Assembly (NCBI GenBank): GCA_002633025.1 | Contig: NMRB01000295.1 | Location: 60,599 to 124,598 of the forward strand | Direction: 5' to 3' | From: Notospermus geniculatus | Lineage: Eukaryota > Nemertea > Pilidiophora > Heteronemertea > Lineidae | Length of the DNA: 64,000 nucleotides | Part shown: positions 12,097 to 22,946 of the stretch, in pieces | Position numbering within the stretch: position 1 is the stretch's first letter | Layout of the letters: each line of letters opens with the position of its first letter | Notes under the pieces: model-generated | What the model was told of the DNA's origin: nothing | Seen by the model: only the letters and a program-made list of their open reading frames with translations | The model's database searches: none | Position numbers and translations under genes: made by a program

Positions 12097-12460
12097 CCGA
12101 GTGCGATGCTTGCTTTATGTATTCTTGAAGCTGAACTGCATGAACAAAAACAGTTCTTGAGGGACGTAGAATGGCGTTTGCACTTCTGCGGTGTTTTGTT
12201 AAAGTGCAGTTCAGCTTTAAAGCTACTGGCCCTTTCATAACTTTTAAAGTGTCTATACTTGCTGCTGTAACATGCCTCTCCACACGTTTGCAAAAACACT
12301 AACGATAGATTAACGTGGAGGGTGCTTGGCTTCAACTTCAACTTCAACGTCTAATGGCCTGGCAACTCTACTTCAGTCTCCACTTGAGGGAAATCTCCTG
12401 AAAGTTTGTTGTTAGTTATGACTCTCGAAATAACTGAAGACGATAGTTATTTTTATCTGA

Positions 12461-12502
12461 TACATGTACATGTACATGTATATCCATGTACATGTATGTA
12501 CA
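12461..12502. repeat. (ACATGT)n microsatellite
   Basis: Six imperfect ACATGT/TGTACA units occur in a row. The tract borders the outer end of the long inverted repeat that follows. Confidence 0.7.
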
Positions 12503-13563
12503 GTCTTGTTCGTATTAATATCAACACCGATTATCTCAAATATCTCATAAACCATCAAACCAATTTAAATGCGGTTTTCTGCATAAAGTCAGAAATCTTG
12601 TTGACTACAACTGGGCATCAATGTTTTTGCACAAGAGTCACTTCTTCATTGCGTAATCTGTCGTTGAAAAAAAGGTCCAAAAAAAACTTTTTTGTTTCTG
12701 GATTTTTCACCAAAATGCCTTTGCTAGAATGAAATTATGCCCAAATAAAGGTGATTTAGCAAGTTGCTGTCAAAATCGGCCATTTAGTTTTTGAAAAATT
12801 GACGTTTTTGTAAAGCTATATCAACACCACTTGTCTTCCACTGCCAACAACTTATGAGACGGTCCCTACATAATAATGCAAACCATACTTCATGTCCCTT
12901 GTGTAGGCCGTCAGTGCATACAAAATCCATAGATCTATAGAACAGCGCTTAGTCCTATGTGGCAAAAGTATTACATTTGTACATAATAATTCAAGTGTGT
13001 GGAGGGTTTAGTGACCAATTCATGCACTGGTTAACTTCAAACAAAGATGACAAAGGCTACTAAGTTCTTTCTCAATGCCTGTTACTTTTTGCAATACAAT
13101 GTCATGAATAACCAGTACAGGTCACAACATTTATCTCTCCCTATACAGTGGCCCATGCATGGTGTATGGTTTGCATTATTATGTAGGGGCCGTCTCATAA
13201 GTTGTTGGTAGTGGAACACAAGTGGTGTTGATATAGCTTTACAAAAACGTTAATTTCTCAAAAGCTAAACGACGTATTTTGACAGTAACTTGCTAAATCA
13301 CCTTTTATTTTGGCATAACTTCATTCTGGCCAAGGAATTTTGGTGAAAAATCCAGAAACAAAAAAAAATTTTTTTGGACCTTTTTTCAACGACAGATTAT
13401 GCAATGAAGAAGTGAATCTTGTGCAAAACCATTGATGCCCAGTTGTAGTCAACAAGATTTCTGACCTTATGCAGAAAACCGCATTTAAATTGGTTTGGTG
13501 GTTTATGAGATATTTGAGATAATAGGTGTTGATTGTTGATATTAATACGAACAAGACTGTACA
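12498..13563. mobile_element. 1.07-kb foldback element with ~430-base arms
   Basis: The outer ends TGTACAGTCTTGTTCGTATT and complement are nearly perfect. Homology continues inward to about 12,935 on the left and 13,130 on the right, including TTATGAGACGG.CCCTACAT. Mismatches are scattered. The mirror-image open frames on both strands (12406-12732 and 13321-13554) encode the same low-complexity peptide because the arms are complementary. It could be a non-autonomous foldback transposon. Confidence 0.7.
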
Positions 13564-13617
13564 TTTTATGGAGATTCAACCTGAAAGTTAACGCTTTGAT
13601 AGTATTTACTCTCTGGG

Positions 13618-13649
13618 AGCTTGGAGGAATTATATTATTCCTCCAAGCT
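13618..13649. repeat. Perfect palindrome of the GGAGGAATTA family
   Basis: AGCTTGGAGGAAT, six bases, then ATTCCTCCAAGCT: 13-base perfect arms. Confidence 0.65.
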
Positions 13650-13676
13650 GGGAGCAAGAAAAACTACACTATTAAA

Positions 13677-13934
13677 GGAGTAAGAAATGAAAGTGGAAAA
13701 TAAGCAGTGGGAAATATTGCACTTTTGCGCGAATTTTTCAATTTCTCAAATTTGGGTAAAATGTTTCCCATTTTGAGAAATATTGCCCGAAAAATCAATG
13801 AAAATGTCATGTCATTTTAAGAAAATTTCCCAAAATGGGAATCCCAATTCTATCTCAATTTGAGAAATTGAAAACATTTGCAAAAAAAATCCAAAATTTC
13901 CCACTTCTTATTTTCCACTTTTATTTCTTACTCC
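13677..13934. mobile_element. MITE, GGAGTAAGAAATG ends
   Basis: The left end GGAGTAAGAAATGAAAGTGG continues into AAAATAAG, and the right end is the near-complement. The interior has self-complementary AAATTTCCCAAAATGGG words. There is no coding potential. Confidence 0.65.
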
Positions 13935-14740
13935 CTTCACTGTAAAAAATCGTCCTGTATTGTGGGTGCAACCCCCTGGGGTACAGAGAACCAACATGAA
14001 TACAGAAAACTCACTGCGAGGATGACGGACCTACTGTCAAAAATATTCTATGGCAATGGGTTCTACTTGGTTCTCCGGACCCGTGGCATTTATCACCATC
14101 CCTGATGCATACATGTAGGTCTATGTGATGAATGAACACGTGGGGAATGGGCTAAAAGCTGGAACAGAGTGAATTTACCCATGTTCATGTCCATGGGTAC
14201 ACTGGACCAAATTGTCTTTACAGTGTGTATCGTGTGACCTAATCGCAAAAATTTTTATCACTTTTTTCGTGATAGTGATAAAAATTAAATTAAAATTAAA
14301 TTAAAATAAATTAAAAATTAAATTAAAATAAAAAATTAAAATTAAATAAAAATTGCTTTTGTTTAAAAAATGCCGACTCTACAATTCATATAACGATGTA
14401 AATTTGGCCGTATTTGATCCACTCAGGTTGATGTACAAAAAATTCACAATGAAGTGGGAACTCGGCGTGTTTTGGTCTAGCGACTGATAATTGCTTTTAC
14501 TGTAATAGGTATCTAGCATGAATTTAAGGCACACACAGGAAGCAAATCGCTGTCATTCCAGTCGGAATAGTTGTGAAGTGGCTGAGTGTGCCGGAAACTG
14601 ACTGAAAATGGTATCCTTAAAAAATCAACACGTATAATGCAGCCAGAATTTGAAAAGGCTGCTCCAAGTGAGAGTTTTCTCACGCGAAAGTTGCTCTCGA
14701 AGGCTAAGGGTAAATCGCGTTCAGTGTATCCTTAGCCTAA
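13935..14740. other. No gene; AT microsatellite
   Basis: 14277-14352 is an (AAATTAAAT)n-type low-complexity tract. Nothing else in this stretch could be supported. Confidence 0.5.
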
Positions 14741-14891
14741 AGGCCTGAACCCACTGTCGCGTTTTGCCGCCGCGGTTTCGTCACTGCCCGACAAATCCTT
14801 TGTTATTTTCTCGGTCCGCTGCCTTTTAACAAAGCATTTTCTGCCGGTGCGTTTTCCCGCTGCGTGAAAACGCGTCAGTGGGTTCGGGCCT
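14741..14891. mobile_element. Harbinger-type MITE (TAA duplication), first of an abutting pair
   Basis: The ends AGGCCTGAACCCACTG and complement are flanked by TAA at 14738-14740 and 14892-14894. Three-base TWA duplications are typical of PIF/Harbinger elements. No transposase is present. Confidence 0.65.
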
Positions 14892-14894
14892 TAA

Positions 14895-15036
14895 GGCCTG
14901 CTTTCCATTGGCGAGTTTCCGTGCGCGGAAACGCTCGAAAGCATTGTTTGTTTCCACTTCGTTGGTCACGGCGCGGGAAAAAAACAATGGTTTCAAGCGT
15001 TTCCGCGCGTGGAAACGCGCCAATGGAAAGCAGGCC
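14895..15036. mobile_element. Harbinger-type MITE (TAA duplication), second of the pair
   Basis: The ends GGCCTGCTTTCCATTGGCG and complement are perfect over about 20 bases. The flanks are TAA at 14892-14894, shared with the previous element, and TAA at 15037-15039. Inner arms repeat TTTCC.CGCGCGGAAACGC. Confidence 0.7.
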
Positions 15037-15082
15037 TAAATCACGCCTAGTCGACTCGAACGAACTCACCGAGCATGCTATA

Positions 15083-15520
15083 GCCCTGTTTACACTACAT
15101 AAAAACCCGCGTCTCACCCGGGCTTTTTCTGTCTACACCTGTTAAAAGCGCGGGTCTAATAGACCCGGGGATGAAAAGTCCGGGCTTTTTCGAAGGGTTT
15201 TTGGAGGGCTTAATTTAGACCCGCGTCTCCTGCGGGTTTTTTAAGTAGTGTAGACGCAATAGACCCGGGCTTTGTCTAGTTCTTGAACACCGCGACAGGC
15301 GGCGTGTCTTGTGGACATGCGCGGTAAAAAGCCAGCACTCCAATTTAGCGCCTCCTCTTCGTGAAGAGTGCGTGCCAGTAGCGACCCTATCGCCGGGCGT
15401 AGCAATTAAATTAGATTTTAGTAGTGTAGACGCTCACCGGGTCTCAGGCGGGTTTTTTTCAGGCCCGGGCTGGACACGGGCTCAAAAAGCCCGGGGATTT
15501 CTATGTAGTGTAACCACAGC
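15083..15520. mobile_element. MITE built of CCCGGGCTTTTT words, TA duplication
   Basis: The ends GCCCTGTTTACACTACATA and the near-complement GCTGTGGTTACACTACATA face each other across 438 bases, with TA on both flanks. The interior repeats AGACCCGGGC and GTGTAGACGC in both orientations, as if assembled from several copies of its own ends. Confidence 0.65.
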
Positions 15521-15976
15521 TATGTGTCGGCAATCTTGTCCCAGCGCTTGCTCACCTTTATTTATATATGTATACACGTATTGCGATATTACCCGACGTA
15601 CATTTTACAATAATTTCTGACAAAACTCCGGCCGCCTGTGCGCCAAGTTTGGCGCCGCGGCTGTGTTATTTGAAGCAAAACGTCGGGAACTGATGTCCCA
15701 GTGAATAGCCAATTATCCGAAAATCTCAACATCTAAAAACATACTTTTTAAAGTATCTGTACTATTTCATCACGTTAGTACGTGTTCATTATTTCGACGC
15801 ACGAAGTATTCTTGATGAAATATGCATGGCAATTGGGAGTGAAATCGCTGGAGTTATTTTTTGTCTCGCGAGTGGTTGAATATAGGCACTTTCACCGAGA
15901 TAAGGCTGATTTCATGAATTCCTAGTTAGGCTACATCGTTAAATCAGCCCTGAAGTATGGTATGCTGCTGACGATA

Positions 15977-16276
15977 GGGAGGTTTAGAAATCGAACGATA
16001 AACGTAAGCGTCAATACAACGTTACTTTTGTACCGAAAATGCAATATAAAATCTGGTTAGGAAGGCTGCACACCTAATGCGATACGCTGACGCATGCGGC
16101 AAAGGCTGTGTTATTTTTCCGCCGCACTGCACGCAAACAAAGGTTCTCAAAGCATTTGGCGCATGCGTTGCCCTGTCGAATGCGAAATCGCGTTAGGTGT
16201 GTCCCTACCCTAATGTGTATATGAAAAAGAACGTTGTCGTAAAGTTTACGTTCATCGTTTGATTTTTAAACCTCCC
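15977..16276. mobile_element. TA-flanked MITE interrupted by a second inverted element
   Basis: The outer ends GGGAGGTTTAGAAATCGAAC and near-complement are flanked by TA (15975-15976, 16277-16278). Inside, about 16057-16213 is another inverted repeat with CACACCTAATGCGA / TCGCGTTAGGTGTG ends and GCGCATGCG words. This looks like a nested insertion. Confidence 0.6.
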
Positions 16277-17136
16277 TAATTGGTTGCTTTTGACGTCACA
16301 TCTCATGAATACGATAATGACTCGGGCCTTTATGTGTGCGAAACTTTAAGGGCACGGAAATCCTTTGTCAGGCTGATAGTTATCCGCAAACTGACAATAG
16401 TTTACGCACTCCCGTAAGTTACGGGAGCTTCGTGAATAAGGTCCCTGAACTTAAACTTTGTTTTTTACTATCCAGGCGGCGTGGTCAAGCATTTAAAGGA
16501 AGACGAATGAAATAGTGGAGAAATTTTAATATCGAAAAAAGCCAAATACTCGAAAAAGAAAAATCCGATAAGGTAAGAAAAATTCTATCGGTGCCATCGC
16601 TATTTTAGTGTCCAGAATGTCCATTAGCTTCTTCATTCGCATCAGCAATCGACAGAATCTGTCAATTTTGCAGAAAAAGTAGCATTTCAAATAAACGAAT
16701 TTCATCTATCGAGGTACAAATTTTCCCCATTATTAGCGCATTCCTATGACCCTAAACCTTTATAACTCATCGCCCCCACTATTCAAAACTCTAACTCCTT
16801 TGACATCGCCAACTATTTTCAATTGATAATAATCACCAATAGAAAATTAGCTCTGCACTGGCCATAGATTAACTATAATTAAATTTTGCGAATCCCTGAA
16901 AATTTTAATTGAATCGGCTGGACCTGATTATATCCATTATACCCGTGATTTGGTGTGTCAAAATTTGATGAGTGGAACTAATCACGTTGCATGTTAGCTG
17001 GTCAGGTGATGACAACTACGCACCTGTATTTTTCAAGGGCATCGATTACTGAATCATCCGTCTGTCGGAGTGGATGTTACAATTTTAGGTCTGTAGTTCG
17101 TGAATTACACCAAAATCGCAGTGGTGAGGTCACAGA

Positions 17137-17515
17137 GGTCTGCAACCTCGTCCCCAGGGGTTGTCGCTTTCTGACAATTTGGCGGACGCTCACAAACCCC
17201 TGGAATCAGCTTTGGTTTTTAGACCAGGAATCTTGGTCTAGGTATAGGTGGCAGCACGAGTCAAAATAATTAATCTAAAATACTTACTCGTGCTTTTTAA
17301 AATTCTTTTTACAAAAAATCATCAAACCAGGATATAGGTAACCTTTTGATTTGGTCCAAAATATTTTGAAAATTTGTTTGGGTATATTCTTGGGTATATT
17401 TGACGGTTTCCCGTCAACCAATCAAATGCGTTAAATCCAAAGCTGATTCCAGGGGTTGGTGAAGCGTCCGCCATATTGTCAGAAAGCGAACGACCCATGG
17501 GAACGAGGTTGAGAT
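17137..17515. mobile_element. Inverted repeat with ~78-base arms
   Basis: Arms at about 17137-17214 and 17436-17515 match as complements through CCAGGGGTTTGT/GAGCGTCCGCCA and TTTCTGACAAT. The interior is unique AT-rich DNA. Confidence 0.6.
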
Positions 17516-17863
17516 GTCTGGTATTGCGGGAGTCCAGCTTCTCCTAGTGTTGGTGATGGTCGGCATTGCTGACCACAGAGCTACAGGCTGTTGATATCTT
17601 GAATTCGAAGTTCTGATGCTGATACATGTGATATTGTTGGTTGAGCTGAAAAGCCAGGTTTCTGTGACCTTACAACTGCGATTTTGGTGTATTTACAATT
17701 TTTAACCTTCCAACACGAAGGGACATTCTGTGAAATTGTGATGCCCCCTAGATCGATGGATCCACTCTACATATGTACATTTACATGAAACTCTTTACGT
17801 ATGTTCATAAATCTACATGTAGAAGAATGAAAACGTTTACACACTGTTTAAAAACCAGTAGAC

Positions 17864-18120
17864 AGTACAGAAAAGTGCCTGATGAAAACCGAGTCCCCAG
17901 GACTATTCTGTAGAATTTACTGGTGATATAACTAAGATTAGCGACTTTTCTACCAAGAAAGAGGCTAAATTTAAAATGAATGCACAAGCATTGGTACCCA
18001 CTTTAAGTGTCGTAAGGCTCCCCAAATCTATGATAATATCACCTATAAATTTACAGAATAATGTACAGAATAGTCTAGTTCTGGGGACTCTGCTGTAGGC
18101 ACCTTTCTGTAAAATCTGTA
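17864..18120. mobile_element. Inverted repeat, GTACAGAAAAGTGCC ends
   Basis: TACAGAAAAGTGCCTGATG..GAGTCCCCAG..ACTATTCTGTA on the left matches the complement of the right end with a few mismatches. It is a probable MITE. Confidence 0.5.
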
Positions 18121-18196
18121 TATTTTTAACAGTGCAGTTATCAATGCATCCAACACTACAAATAACTACGTACTACATTCAGTACATCACATCTTA

Positions 18197-18712
18197 AGGC
18201 CGTCTCACACGAGCGTTTTATCCGGCGTTTAGGCCGTGCGCCTAGGGGCGTTTATGAAACGCCGAAATGAGCGCAGGGTTGACGCACTGCGTGCGCCAAC
18301 TCTGCGTTTGTAAACGCAGACCCCTGGGTGAACGCATTGGTTTTCAACATGTCCAAAACTTTGTCGAAAACGCAGAGGAATGCGTCTATTGACGCAAACG
18401 CTGCGTTTAAGAACGCATGAAAACGCATGAGAACGCACGAGAACGCATGAAAACGCATGAAAACGCAGCGTTTGTAAACGCACTGCGCGTTTACAAACGC
18501 CTACTTTGCGTTAATTTATCGCATTCTCTGCGTCAAAGAGAAGAGACGCTACGTACCGGAAGTCGTCAAAACGCACGAAAACGCAGGGCCTGCGTTCTGA
18601 AAACGCAGGACGTGCGTTCACACGGCGTCAACTATGCGCTAAATAGTGCGCTTGTCGGCGTTTTCAAAACGCGCTAGTTGACGCCGTACTCGGCGCTCGT
18701 GTGAGACGGCCT
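18197..18712. mobile_element. 516-base MITE made of GCGTTT/AAACGC words
   Basis: The terminal repeats AGGCCGTCTCACACGAGCG are perfect, with TTA on both flanks (18194-18196, 18713-18715): a Harbinger-like duplication. The interior holds dozens of AAACGCA/TGCGTTT words, including a run of AACGCATGA units at about 18411-18470. The open frames on both strands are simply translations of this repeat. Confidence 0.8.
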
Positions 18713-19015
18713 TTAGAAACACAATTAAAACAATTTAATTTCATAGAAGATGTAGTAACACCAAATACATGTACTGCGAATACAACGACACAGCTGATAC
18801 GAAAATCACAATACGGCGAATACGAAGTGCAGCTTCATACACACAGTTCCCAATAGAGCCAATAAAAGTGCAGGATGATGGTCATGTGACAATCAGAAAA
18901 CTGCCAATAAAAAGAAACAACCGAGTACACAATGCAAAATAAAACTGCAATTACATGTACAAGAAATCGGACGAATACATTGGACTATACAATATTACAT
19001 GTAGGCCTACATCGC

Positions 19016-19048
19016 GGAGGAATTATACTAACTCAGTATAATTCCTCC
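19016..19048. repeat. Perfect palindrome GGAGGAATTATACT ... AGTATAATTCCTCC
   Basis: Arms of 14 bases with a five-base centre. It is the cleanest member of the short palindrome family and sits next to an ACATGTAGGCCTACAT palindrome. Confidence 0.7.
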
Positions 19049-19382
19049 ATGCCTACATCTACATTAATTGATAGGGTCTCCGTATTGCCTGATTTTAATA
19101 GGAGCAATAGGTGTCACTACGGTCCAATTCAATTCCTAGCGGACCCATCCACGCTCGATTAAGCACCAATCAAGGGGGTTTTCTTTTCTACTGGTCCGAT
19201 ACAACTGTGCCGCCATGTTTTGGTAATAAGCGCGGCTGTGACTTGCTCCTAGCTGTCTTTTAAGAGTTAAACCCGTCTCAAAGATTTCTAGGCAAATACA
19301 TGTACGCTTCCTCGGCTTGAAACTGAAAATTCATTTTTGCCGTAAAGAGTTGGTGATGGTTATGATAGGTGTATCAGTTCAA

Positions 19383-22300
19383 TTAATTTCGGTAAAGAGT
19401 CTGGCCAGGTAAAAGTTTCAACCCATCCCCAGATATAAAATCTGCTAACATAGTATACAACTTGCATTCGCCTGTTTTCTTGGAGTAGATGAAGTTTAGA
19501 CACTTGTCTTCATGCACACAGCGAAATGCACACTCGATGCTACTCCGTGCAGAGTCAGTAACCAATAAAAGTGATGTTTTGGTAGTTGAACCTTTGTTCT
19601 TGAAGGTCATATGACAAACATGACCTGAAAAAAAATGAACAACACGTCATCGTAAACAACACAACACGTCATCGTCGGTAGATTGTCCGCCATAATGGTT
19701 TTACAAGTCAAAGTAACCATATGGACCAGACTCTAAAATTGGAAATTGCAAGAGTTTGGTGGCACGAGGCTTGAGGGGTGGGAGATTGAGGGGGTGGTCA
19801 TGGAGGAGGGATCTTGATTACGCACCTTCTTCTCTGTTGTCTGTGACCACATGCGCTCTTATAGCCTCAAGTCGACCATTCGCTTGCCTGGTTATTCTGG
19901 CCTGATGGAGTGTAGGAGAAGCCTGTACTGCAGTGTTTTGACCGTACTCTTTGCCTCTGGGGTCAGGATATAATTCGTAGGCTACTCCAATTGTGGTGTT
20001 GTCTATAGGGTAAATGCCAAGACAGTAACCGGGTCTGACCTGCGGACAAACGAAGGATGACCACATAACTATAGACCTTTCCAACAGAGATGGTGGCCTA
20101 CTAGATATGTAGTCCAATCTCTCCGGTGTTCTCTATAAGTCCGACACTTCACAAGTCCGACATCCCAAAAGTTCGAAGTATCATACGTCCGACAATGAAA
20201 AATTCACTTTAAAATGTACCACAATTCCGAAGCTCCACAAGTCCGACATCCCACAAGTCCGACGTTTAGAGAAAGGTATCATAAGTCCGACGTTCAGAGA
20301 AAGGTATCATACATGTAAGTCCGAAGTACCATAAGTCCGACATCCCATAAGTCCGACAAGAAGGGGTTGGGAGTTCAGACTTGTGGTACTTCGGACTTGT
20401 GGGATGTTGGAGTTGCGGGACGTCGGACATGTGAGAAGTCGGACTTGTGGGATATCGGACTTGTGGGACGTCGGACTTGTGGGATGTCGGACTTGTGGGG
20501 GGAATCTCAGGGGGCTTTGCGAATAACTCCCTATTGTCCAAGCATGATATGCATGGTAGTACAGTTGCAGTTAGTACTTACACCGCATTATTGGCCGACC
20601 TACACGTAAAACGTTTTAAAATCTAAAGATAACCATGAACATCTGCGAGCAAGAATGATTATTGACTTCAGGAAAAGAGGGTTTCTGTGTAAAAATACTT
20701 TTCTCTTATCTACTCTTGGTGTTTTAAAGGGAGACTTCATTCAGTGTGTAAAATTTTGAATTTTTTAAATATCGTTAATACAATCAAATTCATTGATACC
20801 TGCAACATGTCTTTTTTTAAAACAGCAAACTCATCATTTTAAGTATTCTAGCTGCATCCCAAGTTGAACATTGCACAGCACATGTGATGTCATATGTGCT
20901 CAATGCATATTTTGAAGGTACAACCAATAGGCCTAGCAGTCACGATAGCTCATTCACTACAAAGGCCGTCAGCCTGTTGACACTACATGTATTATAGTGA
21001 CATCGCAACTCATGGCAATAGTCTCCATCAAGAATATAAAAACACCAGGGGACAGGGGACAGGGGTCCCTTTAAAACACCAGGGGACAGGGGTCCTTTTA
21101 CTAGGCCTTGTCTTCCATTGCTCTTCTCCTATTTTGTTCGCTGGTCAGTGCTTTGCAACCCCTCTTTTCCCGTTAGTAGACCCCTTTCCTTGGAGGACAG
21201 GGTTCCTCTTTTTTAGGCCTTTGTCTTCGTCCATGGTCTGTTTCTAAATTTTCGTTTGCTAGGTTTTGTAGGTGCTGTTCACCTAGGCTTCCTTTCTTTA
21301 CTGTTGCCCCTTCATTTCTTATTATCTTGCTCTTCATTTCTTTTTCTAGGCCTAATTTGTTATCACTTCCTCATACATTTGTTTAATATAAATTACTCTT
21401 ACTATAGTCTTGGGGGTATTGTACTGTTAGTATAATTATACTGTTAGTTTAATTCCTCCAAGCTATATTATACACCCTTCCCTTCAGCCTATTCAAGCCT
21501 TACATTCACTAATTACATTTCTGTTAGGTTGAGCAACCACCTTTTGGGGCCTGTACTCTTTTCTTTCCTTAATTGCTGTCACGTCCTGTTTGGATGGGAT
21601 ACTTCTAATCTACATTTGGGTTTCAGCTCAGNACAGACTGATATCCCGTTGAACGGACAATCCTTGGCCTGCCTTACTCACCAGACTTGAATCCCCCAGA
21701 TTACTTCCTTTGGTAACACCTAAAGGATCGAGTGTACAGTGACAACCTTTACACACTAGAAGGACTTGAACAGCAGAACTTAGGGAGAGAAATTAGGCAA
21801 ATTTCAGCTGATATGCACCAACAGAGTAACTGACAATTCCAATGTGTATGTTGCAGCTGTTATCCAGCAGAGGGGGCATGGTTTGAACACATCATAAGTT
21901 ACTAACATAATGTCTGAACTAGTGGGTATTTCTGAAAAAAAAATTACATGGTTAAAATTTCTAGTTGCGGGGAATATCGGGACAAAACATCAAAGAATAA
22001 TCTTGAGTAGCAACAAAATGAGGTCTAATCAAAATTAGTCAGTGTTTTTTGGGACACCCTGTAATTACCGTACGCCCTCTATTATCAGAAAGAGTAACTT
22101 AATGCCCACCCTTTGCTTGATTACTAGTTGTACACCCTTGGTACTTATACATTCTTGTCTCCATGGATTGATAAAAATTCAGAAGTTTGCAATTAGTAGA
22201 GTCTCCCTTTAAGGAAAGTGAAATTGCAATGAAAAAAGTGTTGCACATATACATGTACATACCTTTCTTTTTGATCTCGTTAGAAAAGTCAAAATCGTTC

Positions 22301-22625
22301 CACGCCGAGATCTCGTCATCAATAACTTGTACAGGAATTTAAGTTGGTCTTTACTATCCAATTTCCCAACAAATACGACGAACTTTCCTGGTGTCATCCT
22401 ATAGATAGTCCAACCCAACAGGAACCCAGGAGCTTTGATGATATAGTCATCGCCCAGGAGGACTATCAAACCCGAATCGTGTGTTTTGACATTGTTGCCT
22501 AAATCCTCGAATCTTTTGCCATAGTGTGTGAGAACCTTACAGACCTTTGTAACTCCGACAGAACTGTGTAAATATGTGGATAATATCACGAAACATAGAA
22601 GAATTGCTTTGCCGTGGAGCAACAT
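19383..22625 (-). CDS. Secreted PAN/Apple-domain protein, paralogue 1 (three exons)
   Basis: CDS is join(19383..19624, 19826..20039, 22263..22625) read in complement, about 272 residues. Exon 1 starts MLLHGKAILLCFVILSTYLH, a clear signal peptide with probable cleavage after SSVG, and ends in phase 0 at AAG/GTATGT. Exon 2 (VRPGYCLGIYPIDN...) ends in phase 1 at G/GTGCGT. Exon 3 encodes a PAN/Apple-like fold with SIECAFRCVHEDKCLNF and GECKLYTM, then a stop. PAN domains bind proteins or carbohydrates outside the cell. I do not recognise the N-terminal ~100 residues (VCKVLTHYGKRFEDLGNN, then GKFVVFVG). Paralogue 2 has the same exon phases. The precise function is unknown. Confidence 0.85.
20131..20505. 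repeat. AAGTCCGAC repeat hairpin in intron 1 of PAN paralogue 1
   Basis: The left half (to about 20,360) has around eight copies of (CA)TAAGTCCGAC spaced 10-20 bases apart. The right half (20,370-20,505) has about six copies of the complement, GTCGGACTTGTGGGAT. The two halves can pair as one long imperfect hairpin. Confidence 0.7.
21409..21463. repeat. GGAGGAATTATACT-family palindrome, diverged
   Basis: CTTGGGGGTATTGTACTGTTAG, then TATAATTATACTGTTAG, then AATTCCTCCAAGC. It appears to be a partly duplicated copy of the short palindrome. Confidence 0.5.
21640..22061 (+). pseudogene. Mariner/Tc1-type transposase remnant
   Basis: Frame 21672-21833 encodes YSPDLNPPDYFLW, then an in-frame stop, then LKDRVYSDNLYTLEGL and REIRQISADMHQQ. 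The SPDLxPxDYFLW block contains the third catalytic aspartate of mariner transposases (family knowledge). A +1 frameshift separates the preceding TGGCCTGCC from the rest. The 3' end shows TTTTTTGGGACACCCTG followed by TA, a typical terminal repeat. The 5' end is missing. The element lies in intron 1 of PAN paralogue 1, and sequence flanking its 3' end is shared with intron 1 of paralogue 2, which lacks the element. It is dead. Confidence 0.8.
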
Positions 22626-22689
22626 TTTGACGGTGCCTCTCCCAGCTAATCGTCCGACCTTCTAACTTCCAACTAAATGTATTTCCGCA

Positions 22690-22742
22690 CCACACTATAA
22701 ACAGACTTCAAGTGGTTTTTAGCCCTAATTTATATATAAACC
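22690..22742 (-). promoter_or_regulatory. Candidate core promoter of PAN paralogue 1
   Basis: About 75 bases upstream of the start codon the minus strand reads CTGTTTATAGTGTG. A second AT box, TATATATAAATT, lies about 110 bases upstream. The surrounding CTTGAA...GCGGAAATA block is conserved upstream of paralogue 2, where TTTTTTAAAG replaces the TATA-like box. Confidence 0.4.
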
Positions 22743-22946
22743 GAGCTCTGCTCTCAACCACAATCGTAATGAGAATTTCGAGTGTTTTAACCATGTGAAC
22801 AGTTTGCTGATCATGGCAACAATGCTTCATTTCCACGAGTTAATATTTTTTGACAGGCATATAACAGGCTTGGTTCTTTTTGTTGTGATGGTGACAGTTC
22901 TATAACAATAACTTTGTATTTTATAGTACCTGTCCTGTCCAATGTA

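Noticed and set aside
12406-13554. Two frames encoding nearly the same peptide on opposite strands
   Set aside because: They are the two arms of the long foldback element.
18229-18677. Frames with MRFHAFSCVL repeats
   Set aside because: They translate the AAACGC word repeat of the 516-base MITE.
20727-22212. AAAGGGAGACT ... AGTCTCCCTTT as ends of a 1.5-kb transposon
   Set aside because: The interval includes intron sequence shared with paralogue 2, so it cannot be one inserted element. The words also occur at 29,984.
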